DNA of 44,598 bases, from positions 1 through 44,598 of IMG/VR virus record IMGVR_UViG_3300036893_000006; one strand, 5' to 3'. Positions within the stretch are counted from its first letter, which is position 1. Each line of letters opens with the position of its first letter. The translations under genes were made by a program, and so were the position numbers. Below are positions 1-7,221 of this stretch, one piece after another. The notes below the pieces were generated by a model. The model saw only the letters and a program-made list of their open reading frames with translations, was not told where the DNA came from and made no database searches. This DNA is from a virus.

Positions 1-2
1 TA

Positions 3-86
3 AATAAATTAGCATTCCCACTATTAGAATCTAAAGCCTTTACCAGACCTGAGGTAGACGAGCTATTCGAAGACCGAGAAGTGTAA
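3..86 (+). CDS. 3' end of a hypothetical protein (truncated by window edge)
   Basis: An open frame runs from the window edge to a TAA at 84-86 and encodes the last 27 residues of a protein. The next gene starts 2 bases after the stop, so the two are probably in one operon. No domain can be recognised. The final residues FEDREV resemble the C-termini of two other proteins in this window (SDEDREI ending at 726 and LYEDREI ending at 15316), which is the only informative feature here. Confidence 0.6.
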   Translation, partial: NKLAFPLLESKAFTRPEVDELFEDREV

Positions 87-87
87 G

Positions 88-726
88 ATGCCTAACTCTC
101 CCAATCCATATGATTATGAATCATATGAGCAATACGAATATTATAACCCAACTCCACCAGAACCTATTGATGAATCATCTGGTGGTGAATATCCTACTTT
201 CTTATGTGCTAATTGTAATACATACTACGAATATAATGATTTAATGCTAACCGAAGTAGGCCGCTTATGTAAATCCTGCTTTAACAAAAAAATATTAGCT
301 CCAGCTCCCAACTGGAAGCCTGCTTCTATAACCGGTTATAACTGGAAACCCAACCATAAATATATGATGGGCGATCTTTTGACTGATCACTATGGAAAAA
401 AATGGGTAGTGTGTGATATAGGAGTATCAAGTGATAAAGAACCTGCGTGGCATACGAATGAACATATACTCTTTGATGGTGGGATTAGATGGAGAAGATG
501 GAATTATACTGGCAACATCTCTGATCCAATAGCTGAGCCTATAAAACAAGTAGTATTATCTAATGGCACTCAGGTAAGAATAGTTGATAATAAAGTGCTA
601 CAAGTATCGCATGACGCTGGACTATCGTGGTATACTATAGACCCTACTACTCTGGTAGCGCCATTGAATAGTCCAGCTACTCAGATACTAATAGGGGAAT
701 CCAGTGATGAGGACAGAGAGATCTAA
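88..726 (+). CDS. Hypothetical phage protein with CxxC...CxxC zinc-finger-like motif
   Basis: A 212-aa protein that I do not recognise. The first 35 residues are rich in Tyr, Pro and acidic residues and look disordered. Next comes a possible treble-clef or zinc-ribbon motif, CANC followed about 25 residues later by CKSC. The middle has several Trp-Lys-Pro stretches, and a C-terminal part of about 60 residues contains VRIVDNKVLQVS, suggesting a small beta domain. It ends in EDREI, like two other proteins in the window. Its stop codon overlaps the next start (TAATG), indicating translational coupling. Zinc binding is inferred from cysteine spacing only. Confidence 0.75.
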   Translation: MPNSPNPYDYESYEQYEYYNPTPPEPIDESSGGEYPTFLCANCNTYYEYNDLMLTEVGRLCKSCFNKKILAPAPNWKPASITGYNWKPNHKYMMGDLLTDHYGKKWVVCDIGVSSDKEPAWHTNEHILFDGGIRWRRWNYTGNISDPIAEPIKQVVLSNGTQVRIVDNKVLQVSHDAGLSWYTIDPTTLVAPLNSPATQILIGESSDEDREI

Positions 727-947
727 TGACGATACCAATCAAACAAGAAACTGTTTTTGAAGTAGATTATGCCGCTGACCGAAAGATATTAGAGACTTTA
801 AAAGCAAGTGATGATTTAGAAGATCTAATTACAGCCTGCCTAATGGACGAGGAAGTAGGTGACTTCGGTTACTGGGCCGGGCCGGCAAGGGAGAAAGCAA
901 AGGATGTCATCAAACTCATTAACAACCGTGGTAAACAAAAGAAATGA
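726..947 (+). CDS. Small hypothetical protein, 73 aa
   Basis: A 73-aa acidic, helix-rich protein starting at the ATG that overlaps the previous stop. Its 3' end overlaps the start region of the following DUF4326 gene by about 44 bases, an overlap length common in this genome. No conserved domain or catalytic motif is recognised. It is called a gene because of the tight coupling on both sides and codon use like its neighbours. Confidence 0.6.
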   Translation: MTIPIKQETVFEVDYAADRKILETLKASDDLEDLITACLMDEEVGDFGYWAGPAREKAKDVIKLINNRGKQKK

Positions 948-1731
948 AAGATATGATGTCTATATAGGTAGAGGTAGTAAGTGGGGTAATCCTTTTTCCC
1001 ACAAGCCAAGTAAATTTGCAGATATAATTACTGTAGCAACAAGAGAAGAAGCTGTATACGAGTATTATAAGTATATTATTAAAAGACCTGATTTGATTGC
1101 TGCATTACATCAGTTAAAAGGAAAGAAGTTAGGTTGTTATTGTGCTCCAGCTTTGTGTCATGGTCATATATTAGCCCATATGATTAATCCTTATGTAGGA
1201 CAAAAACCTTTTAGTGCTGCAGCAGCAGCTATTGCTGACCCGTTAGTTAATAGAGCTATGAATAGATTGCTTAATTCAACTGGAGCTAAAAAGAGACACG
1301 GCCCACCAAAAATAGCAGCCCAGTTTAAAACTGTGCCTGACTATGGTATTGAATTACAAGGAATGAATAGAGAGATAGAGGGTGAAGTAAGAGATACAGA
1401 TCCCAAAAGAAAATATAATTTCTGGAAGTATGACAGAATTCATTTTAAAACAGTTAGAGTCCAATACAGAAAATACCAGGTGTTGGTAAACTCTGATTAT
1501 TATATGATTACCAACCCTGAAGTAACGGTAATAGCTATATGTCCTACCAATATAATCTTAAATTCTCCTTTGGTAGAGAGGACAGCGGAGAACTATGGAG
1601 AACCAGAATTAGCATATGAACCTCCGAGAGAGGCATGGACTTATTTTGATATAAGATACTGCAACGATGGTATTAAACGCTGGGGTTTACCAACTGAATT
1701 GAGAGATTATCTATTGAAAGGAAAAAAATGA
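904..1731 (+). CDS. DUF4326-domain protein with uncharacterised C-terminal extension
   Basis: The first ~95 residues match DUF4326: a YIGRGSKWGNPF segment near the N-terminus and GCYCAPALCHGHILA about 60 residues later. This Cys/His pattern is typical of a family found in many phages whose biochemical role is not established. I chose ATG 904 because the open frame also reaches upstream to 859 but the DUF4326 signature begins only about 10 residues after 904; the start remains uncertain. The remaining ~175 residues are not recognised and make this protein much longer than a stand-alone DUF4326. They may be a fused second domain. The stop overlaps the dCMP deaminase start. Confidence 0.75.
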   Translation: MSSNSLTTVVNKRNERYDVYIGRGSKWGNPFSHKPSKFADIITVATREEAVYEYYKYIIKRPDLIAALHQLKGKKLGCYCAPALCHGHILAHMINPYVGQKPFSAAAAAIADPLVNRAMNRLLNSTGAKKRHGPPKIAAQFKTVPDYGIELQGMNREIEGEVRDTDPKRKYNFWKYDRIHFKTVRVQYRKYQVLVNSDYYMITNPEVTVIAICPTNIILNSPLVERTAENYGEPELAYEPPREAWTYFDIRYCNDGIKRWGLPTELRDYLLKGKK

Positions 1732-2174
1732 AACTAAGCAAGTGGCATAGTAGGTATATGGCGATGGCTAAGCTTGTTTCTACTTGGTCAAAAGACCCGT
1801 CTACCAAAGTAGGAGCTGTAATAGTAGATGCAGATAACAGATTGGTCTCTGTAGGCTATAATGGCCTTCCTCAAGGTATAGAAGACACAGATGAGAGGCT
1901 AAATAATAGGGAGCTAAAGTATAAGATGGTGGTTCACGCAGAGAAGAATGCTATTCTCTTTGCTCACCGGTCAGTTGTAGCGTGTACGCTATATACTTAT
2001 CCCTTTTTGCCTTGTGGGCCTTGTTCTTCTTTTGTTATTCAGGCTGGGATTCAGCAAGTCATTTCAATTGAGAACGATAACCCTCGTTGGCAGGATGATT
2101 TTGAGATAACATTAGACAACTTTAATGAAGCGTGTATAGATACTATTTTAGCCGAACAAAAGGATTGGGTGTAA
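1728..2174 (+). CDS. Deoxycytidylate (dCMP) deaminase
   Basis: Catalyses zinc-dependent dCMP to dUMP deamination, supplying the substrate for thymidylate synthase. The zinc/catalytic signature is complete: H70-A-E72 within VVHAEKNA, and P95-C-G-P-C99. The N-terminal STKVGAVIVD and GYNGLP segments are typical of phage and bacterial dCMP deaminases. Length (148 aa) is normal. ATG 1728 overlaps the preceding stop, and ThyX lies 1.6 kb downstream in the same operon, so the two enzymes probably act in sequence. A ComEB-like cytidine deaminase label is the only real alternative. Confidence 0.93.
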   Translation: MKLSKWHSRYMAMAKLVSTWSKDPSTKVGAVIVDADNRLVSVGYNGLPQGIEDTDERLNNRELKYKMVVHAEKNAILFAHRSVVACTLYTYPFLPCGPCSSFVIQAGIQQVISIENDNPRWQDDFEITLDNFNEACIDTILAEQKDWV

Positions 2175-2202
2175 ATGCTTATACTACCCACAGGAGAAGT
2201 AA

Positions 2203-3126
2203 ATGATATATGGTAGTGTATGTTCTGGTATAGAAGCTGCCACTGTTGCTTGGCACTCTTTAGGTTGGAAACCAGCGTGGTTCTCAGAGATAGAGAAGTT
2301 TCCATCTGAAGTATTGAAATACCATTATCCCTTAATACCTAATTTAGGAGATATGACAAAGATATATGAAACAAAACCATTCAAAGAAAATAAAATTGAT
2401 TTACTTGTCGGAGGTACTCCCTGCCAGTCCTTCTCTATGTCAGGTCTCAGAAAAGGACTTAAGGACCCTCGTGGTAACCTGGCCCTCAAATTCTGCCAAC
2501 TTGCTAAAGCACTTCAACCCAGATGGATATTATGGGAAAATGTTACAGGGGTCTTGTCAGCACAAAAAGGGAAAGCCTTTGGTTCCCTCCTCGGGGCATT
2601 GGCTAAATGCGGGTATGGGTTCTCCTACAGAGTTCTTGACGCTCAGAACTTCGGAGTTCCACAAAGAAGGCGTCGTGTCTTCGTTGTCGGATATCTTGGA
2701 GACTGGAGACCTTCCGCAGCAGTTCTATTTGAGCAAGAAAGCCTGTGCTGGAGTTCTAAGAAGAGCAAAGAAAGCCAACAAGAAAGTACCACAAGTATTG
2801 AAAATAGCATTAGGGAAATAAAACTACCTATCTTTGCAGATGTTAAGAACTATACTATTTCAGAACAAGCCCCTACATTAACTGCATCCTGTGGGATTAG
2901 CAATGCTACTGGTCCAAAGATTTTAGATGATAAAGGAGTCAGAAGGTTGACATTATTAGAGTGTGAAAGACTACAAGGTTTCCCAGATAATTATACGAAT
3001 ATCCCTGGTGCCAAAGATGGTTATAGGTATAAAGCTTTAGGGAACTCAATGGCTATACCTGTAATGCATTGGATTGGAAAGCGTATAAAATATGTAGATA
3101 GTATAATAAAGGAGAATAATGAGTAG
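2203..3126 (+). CDS. DNA (cytosine-5-)-methyltransferase
   Basis: A C5-cytosine methyltransferase of the Dcm/HhaI type, 307 aa. SAM motif I is GSVCSGIE at the extreme N-terminus. The catalytic motif IV is G-T-P-C74-Q-S, motif VI is E-N-V near 113, motif VIII is QRRRR at 154-158, and motif X has ALGNS near 280. The target-recognition region between motifs VIII and IX is short. A clear ribosome-binding site (ggagaa) precedes ATG 2203. The gene overlaps the following HNH nuclease gene by 8 bases, an arrangement typical of type II restriction-modification pairs, though orphan phage methyltransferases for anti-restriction also exist. The target sequence cannot be predicted from this reading. Confidence 0.93.
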   Translation: MIYGSVCSGIEAATVAWHSLGWKPAWFSEIEKFPSEVLKYHYPLIPNLGDMTKIYETKPFKENKIDLLVGGTPCQSFSMSGLRKGLKDPRGNLALKFCQLAKALQPRWILWENVTGVLSAQKGKAFGSLLGALAKCGYGFSYRVLDAQNFGVPQRRRRVFVVGYLGDWRPSAAVLFEQESLCWSSKKSKESQQESTTSIENSIREIKLPIFADVKNYTISEQAPTLTASCGISNATGPKILDDKGVRRLTLLECERLQGFPDNYTNIPGAKDGYRYKALGNSMAIPVMHWIGKRIKYVDSIIKENNE

Positions 3127-3787
3127 CCTCACGATGAACACATCTGTAATAAATATAAGTATAAGTCCAGAGGAATATGAAAAATTGTGGGCAGGAATAA
3201 AACAGTCTTATGAAAAATATCTTAAGAACCATAGTATTAAATTACCGGGTGACAAGTCTATTAAATCTTATCAATTAGTTGCGTTGTTTAAGCATAAAGG
3301 AAGCTTAGTTAGTAAGAATGCGATTACTGCTTATATTCAACTATTAAACACTCAAGTTTCAGGAGATCAACAAGTACGCCATTTAAAAGGAGATGGTTAT
3401 TATCTTCTCATTAAAGGTGATATAATTCCAGGAACTGAGAATAGAGTTCCTAAAGGTTATTATTTATTGGTAACTTTAGACAAGCCTAGTCCAGCGTGGG
3501 CGCCTATGAAAAGAAAAGGTAATCTCGACCCTAAAGATTGGAATGATTTAAAGAAGAAGTATGTAAATTGTTGTGCTACATGTGGAACTGAAGATGGAAA
3601 ACCTCACAGACATTTTCCCACTACTATTGTAGCATTACAACAAGGGCATAAAAACCCCAATCTTCCTATAAGTATCAATAATATTATTCCCCAATGTGCA
3701 AATTGTAATAATTATTACAAGGATTGTTCATTCGATAACTTTGGCCGACCAAAGCTTATCCCAAATCCTATAGGTAAAGTAGCATGA
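3119..3787 (+). CDS. HNH endonuclease, candidate restriction enzyme partner
   Basis: A 222-aa protein with a C-terminal zinc-coordinating HNH domain: C152-x2-C155, then Q-x-GH (H177)-K-NP, NNIIPQ, C193-x2-C196 and N197. The catalytic His is expected at 177. This cysteine-bracketed layout is seen in HNH type II restriction enzymes and some homing endonucleases. The N-terminal ~125 residues have no recognised domain and could be a DNA-recognition or wing region. The start overlaps the stop of the cytosine methyltransferase and has its own Shine-Dalgarno (aaaggag), which favours a restriction-modification pair. A free-standing homing endonuclease is the main alternative. Confidence 0.8.
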   Translation: MSSLTMNTSVINISISPEEYEKLWAGIKQSYEKYLKNHSIKLPGDKSIKSYQLVALFKHKGSLVSKNAITAYIQLLNTQVSGDQQVRHLKGDGYYLLIKGDIIPGTENRVPKGYYLLVTLDKPSPAWAPMKRKGNLDPKDWNDLKKKYVNCCATCGTEDGKPHRHFPTTIVALQQGHKNPNLPISINNIIPQCANCNNYYKDCSFDNFGRPKLIPNPIGKVA

Positions 3788-4440
3788 AGCTAATAGAACC
3801 ATCTACAGTCATATTACGGCCTAAGGATTTATCAAAAGGAATAGATGATCTAAAGTTCATTGAAACTATGGCTCGTATCTCTCATAGGTCGGAAGATTTG
3901 CAGACTGAAGATAGCTGGAAGAGATTTATTAACTTCGTAGTTATGCAAAAAGGAGACTGGTCAGTCGTAGAACACGTATCAGCTACTGTTCTCTTTAGGA
4001 TTGACCGGGGAATTACTCACGAATTGGTAAGGCATCGTCTATTCAGCTTCACCCAGGAGTCTACTCGCTTTGTCAACTATAAGAAAAAGGGAGGTATGGA
4101 TTTTATCAAACCAGTCCAACTCCCTCCTGCGCTCAATGCTGATCTCCAAATGGATATTTCGTATGCGGAAGCGTCCTACATACGCCTGTTGGAAAATGGG
4201 TGTTCACCACAAGTAGCAAGGGCTATTCTTCCCACTTGTTTGGCAGCTACAATAGCTACAACAGGCAATCTAAGGAACTGGAGACACTTCCTTATTATGA
4301 GGACGACACAAGAGACTCATCCTGATTTCAAGGCAGTTACTATTCCTTTACTATATAAGTTCCAGAAGACTTGGCCTCTTCTCTTTGATGACATTGAACC
4401 TAACTTGAAGCAAGCGGAGGCCTTATCCAAGCCACGATAA
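3784..4440 (+). CDS. thyX: Flavin-dependent thymidylate synthase
   Basis: Converts dUMP to dTMP using methylene-tetrahydrofolate and FAD/NADPH. The ThyX signature is present as R83-H-R85-L-F-S88-F-T-Q-E-S93-T-R95, slightly variant at the NE position (QE here). Length of 218 aa is typical. The start overlaps the HNH stop (ATGA). It completes a dCMP deaminase to ThyX route. A small zinc-knuckle frame opens across its stop codon in the -1 frame, but no slippery heptamer is visible. Confidence 0.95.
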   Translation: MKLIEPSTVILRPKDLSKGIDDLKFIETMARISHRSEDLQTEDSWKRFINFVVMQKGDWSVVEHVSATVLFRIDRGITHELVRHRLFSFTQESTRFVNYKKKGGMDFIKPVQLPPALNADLQMDISYAEASYIRLLENGCSPQVARAILPTCLAATIATTGNLRNWRHFLIMRTTQETHPDFKAVTIPLLYKFQKTWPLLFDDIEPNLKQAEALSKPR

Positions 4441-4607
4441 TTTGCCCAACCTGTAAAGGTAAAGGTCATGTAATGGACGTAGGCGCTGTCTTATGTTTGA
4501 CTATATTAGGGCCATTTTTTGCCATCATAGGTAGAAATGATAGTAATAGTATTACAAGGGAAAGATGTTCTCAATGTAAGGGTAAAGGAGTAGTTGTATG
4601 GAGTTAA
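4437..4607 (+). CDS. Small CxxCxGxG zinc-knuckle protein, start uncertain
   Basis: An open frame of 56 codons carries two DnaJ-type knuckles, CPTCKGKG at the N-terminus and CSQCKGKG near the C-terminus, separated by a hydrophobic stretch. It begins inside the ThyX stop region and ends 10 bases inside the next gene, so it fits the operon. The oddity is the start. No ATG, GTG or TTG lies upstream of the first knuckle in this frame; the frame is closed at 4401-4403, so only codons such as AUC 4425, ACG 4434 or AUA 4437 are available, near a strong ggagg at 4416. The first ATG (4473, with aaagg upstream) would lose the first CxxC. The coordinates given include both knuckles. Confidence 0.5.
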   Translation: MICPTCKGKGHVMDVGAVLCLTILGPFFAIIGRNDSNSITRERCSQCKGKGVVVWS

Positions 4608-5284
4608 CACTCCAAAGTGCAAAGACGATCAAGGGAGAAAAGAAAGGATATCTGACAGGTATCCTTTATCTCTCTGCTGCGGATTCTTCTGGGCTAATGA
4701 ATGTATGTGCTTATGCTACACCAGAATGTAAGTTCACTTGCTTGGGACATACATCAGGTAGGTTAGTTATGCCTGGCCCTCAAGCAGCCCAGCTAAGAAG
4801 GACTACTCTATTACATAATGATAGACCAAAGTTCTTAGAAACAATAGCTAAGGATATTAATTCTGTTATTAGTCGGGCTAAAAAGAATGAAATGATACCT
4901 TGTATTAGATTAAATGGTTGTAGTGATCTACCTTGGTTAGCTCAGCATTTTGCTAAAGCTTATCCTTACATACAGTTCTATGACTATACAAAGATTCCCA
5001 ATCCGTGGGAAAGAACATTACCTAATTATCATATAACCTTTTCCCGTGGTGAAACAAATATGATACAATGTATGGAAGCTCTCAAAAACAATATAAATGT
5101 CGCTGTAGTTTTCTCCACCAAAAGAGGACAAGACCTTCCTAAAGAATGGAATGGTTTTGAAGTAATAGATGGTGATGAAAATGACCTACGATTCCTTGAT
5201 AAGAAAGGAGTTGTGGTAGGTTTAAGAGCTAAAGGTAAAGCAAGGAAGCTACCTGTAGGTGGCTTTGTTCAAAAAGGAAGTTAA
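4598..5284 (+). CDS. GP88-like conserved phage protein
   Basis: A 228-aa protein matching, from memory, a widespread phage family related to mycobacteriophage gene-88 proteins. It has a conserved cysteine cluster (C37, C44, C48, followed by a TSGR segment), a QAAQLRRT segment, RLNGCSD at 104-110 and QFYDYTK at 126-132. The clustered cysteines suggest a metal or Fe-S site. The biochemical function is unknown, and the cysteine pattern alone does not prove a cluster. Start ATG 4598 has aaaggag about 9 bases upstream. It overlaps the zinc-knuckle frame upstream and lies just before the ribonucleotide reductase. Confidence 0.65.
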   Translation: MELTLQSAKTIKGEKKGYLTGILYLSAADSSGLMNVCAYATPECKFTCLGHTSGRLVMPGPQAAQLRRTTLLHNDRPKFLETIAKDINSVISRAKKNEMIPCIRLNGCSDLPWLAQHFAKAYPYIQFYDYTKIPNPWERTLPNYHITFSRGETNMIQCMEALKNNINVAVVFSTKRGQDLPKEWNGFEVIDGDENDLRFLDKKGVVVGLRAKGKARKLPVGGFVQKGS

Positions 5285-5300
5285 CTCGGAGGCAATACAG

Positions 5301-7190
5301 ATGGCTGTTGACGTGAATCAACTCTATTCTACCTTTGTTTATAAGTCTAGGTATTCAAGGTGGTTGTATGATCAGGAACGCAGAGAAGACTGGGGTGAGA
5401 CTGTAGACCGTTATATTAAGTTCTTCTCTAAGCGTGTTCCAGTCAAGTACCGTAAGTCAACGATGGAAGAATTGCGGAAGAGCATTTACAATATGGACAT
5501 TATGCCATCAATGCGAGCGTTGATGACAGCAGGAGAGGCACTTGAAAAAGATAATTGCGCTGGCTATAATTGTTCTTATGTTGCCGTTGATGACCCTCGG
5601 GCATTCGACGAAGCTATGTATATCAGTATGTGTGGAACAGGGGTTGGATTCTCAGTTGAGAGACAATATGTTAACTGTCTCCCAACTATTGCAGAAAACT
5701 TCTTCGCTACATCCACTGTTCTTAAAGTCAGAGATTCAAAAATCGGGTGGGCAACGGCCTTTAAAGAGCTCATTGCCCTCCTCTATAGTGGGATGGTTCC
5801 GACGTGGGATTTATCGGAGCTTAGGGCTGCAGGAGCACCACTCAAAACCTTCGGTGGAAGATCTTCAGGGCCTGGGCCTTTGGATGATCTTTTTAAATTC
5901 ACGGTAGCTACATTTAAGAAGGCTGCTGGTCGTAAACTGACATCATTAGAGTGTCACGATATTATGTGTAAGGTAGGTGATATTGTAGTAGTCGGTGGAG
6001 TTCGCCGTTCTGCTATGATTAGCCTGTCAAATTTATCAGACGACAGAATGCGGGCAGCTAAGACCGGTCAATGGTGGGAGGAATTCCCTCATCGTAGGCT
6101 GGCTAATAATTCTGCTGTTTATACAGAGAAGCCAGACATAGGCATCTTTATGAAGGAGTGGTTAAGTCTATATGATTCAAAGTCAGGAGAACGTGGGATA
6201 TTTAATAGGCAAGCGGCAAGCCTTAAGGCTAAGGAATCGCTTCGACGAAAAGTGGAGAAGATCGAATTTGGAACTAACCCCTGTGGTGAAATCATCTTGC
6301 GTAATATGGGGTTTTGCAACCTTACTGAAGTTGTCATCCGTCCTGAGGATACGCCGAAAACCCTCAGACGGAAAATTCGTCTTGCTACCATACTTGGAAC
6401 TCTACAAAGCACGCTTACAAACTTTAGATACTTAAGAGCAGGATGGAAAAAGAATGCGGAAGAAGAACATCTATTGGGTGTTTCGCTCACAGGTATCATG
6501 GACAACAAGAATACGGCAAATCCTAAGCCCGAGCTATTACAGGCGCTACGAAAGCTGGCCATTGAGACGAATAAGGAATGGGCCAAGCGGTTGGGCATTG
6601 GTGCCTCCGCAGCGATAACTTGTATTAAACCATCTGGAACCGTAAGTCAATTAGTTAATTCAGCTTCAGGTATACATACCAGGTATGATATATACTATAC
6701 CAGGGCTATTAGACAGGATAAGAGAGACCCTATCTCTACCTTATTAAAGCATTGTCGGGTTCCTAATGAGCCTGATATTACCAAGCCTAATGATGTAGAT
6801 GTCTTTTACTTCCCTGTTAAAGCTCCAGCTACCAGTGTAACGAGAGATAAGCTGACAGCCATTCAGCAGCTCGAAGTTTATCTTACTTATAGGAAGCATT
6901 GGTGTGAACACAATCCGTCTTGTACGGTTTATATCAAAGAATCAGAGTGGTTAGAAGTAGGCACTTGGGTATATAAGAACTTCAATGAGATAGGTGGAGT
7001 ATCTTTTCTACCCCATACGGATCATATCTATAAACAAGCACCATATACATCAATAACGGAAGAAGAATACAAGAAAGCAATAGCTGAGTTCCCCTCTGTT
7101 AATTGGGCGGAGCTTACCAAGTACGAGAAGGATGATAGAACCCTTGGAGCCCAGGAATTAGCCTGTGCTGCTGGAGTCTGTGAGTTATAG
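5301..7190 (+). CDS. nrdJ: Class II (adenosylcobalamin-dependent) ribonucleotide reductase
   Basis: Reduces ribonucleotides to deoxyribonucleotides using B12. It resembles the monomeric ribonucleoside-triphosphate reductase type. Key residues numbered from ATG 5301 are: C86 in DNCAGYN and the thiyl-radical C328 in NPCGE (with E330), both needed for chemistry; C339-N-L-T-E-V as the second active-site cysteine; and the C-terminal shuttle pair C622-AAGV-C627. At 629 aa it is shorter than the ~740-aa Lactobacillus enzyme. I start at 5301 because cggagg sits at 5287-5292; the frame also opens at 5259, inside the upstream gene, without such a site. No separate small (radical) subunit gene is visible, consistent with class II. 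Confidence 0.92.
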   Translation: MAVDVNQLYSTFVYKSRYSRWLYDQERREDWGETVDRYIKFFSKRVPVKYRKSTMEELRKSIYNMDIMPSMRALMTAGEALEKDNCAGYNCSYVAVDDPRAFDEAMYISMCGTGVGFSVERQYVNCLPTIAENFFATSTVLKVRDSKIGWATAFKELIALLYSGMVPTWDLSELRAAGAPLKTFGGRSSGPGPLDDLFKFTVATFKKAAGRKLTSLECHDIMCKVGDIVVVGGVRRSAMISLSNLSDDRMRAAKTGQWWEEFPHRRLANNSAVYTEKPDIGIFMKEWLSLYDSKSGERGIFNRQAASLKAKESLRRKVEKIEFGTNPCGEIILRNMGFCNLTEVVIRPEDTPKTLRRKIRLATILGTLQSTLTNFRYLRAGWKKNAEEEHLLGVSLTGIMDNKNTANPKPELLQALRKLAIETNKEWAKRLGIGASAAITCIKPSGTVSQLVNSASGIHTRYDIYYTRAIRQDKRDPISTLLKHCRVPNEPDITKPNDVDVFYFPVKAPATSVTRDKLTAIQQLEVYLTYRKHWCEHNPSCTVYIKESEWLEVGTWVYKNFNEIGGVSFLPHTDHIYKQAPYTSITEEEYKKAIAEFPSVNWAELTKYEKDDRTLGAQELACAAGVCEL

Positions 7191-7193
7191 ACT

Positions 7194-7205
7194 TATACTA
7201 ACCAG
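7194..7205 (+). promoter_or_regulatory. Repeated 12-mer TATACTAACCAG before primase-helicase
   Basis: Exact copy of the genome-repeated 12-mer, 17 bases upstream of the primase-helicase ATG and in the same direction. TATACT resembles a sigma-70 -10 box. No convincing -35 is seen at this copy. Confidence 0.55.
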
Positions 7206-7221
7206 GAGAAAACGTCATTTT

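Noticed and set aside
2366-2821. A 151-codon frame inside the methyltransferase gene
   Set aside because: The methyltransferase motifs are complete in the main frame; the alternative product has no recognisable features.
4380-4445. -1 ribosomal frameshift joining ThyX to the zinc-knuckle frame
   Set aside because: No slippery heptamer or downstream structure is visible in the overlap window.
904-5284. 7-deazaguanine DNA modification pathway
   Set aside because: DUF4326 and the gene-88-like protein are sometimes near modification genes, but no QueC/D/E, FolE or DpdA-like gene is recognisable in this window.
7194-7205. TACTAAC as a yeast-type intron branch point
   Set aside because: The surroundings are phage operons without spliceosomal introns; the promoter explanation fits all copies better.
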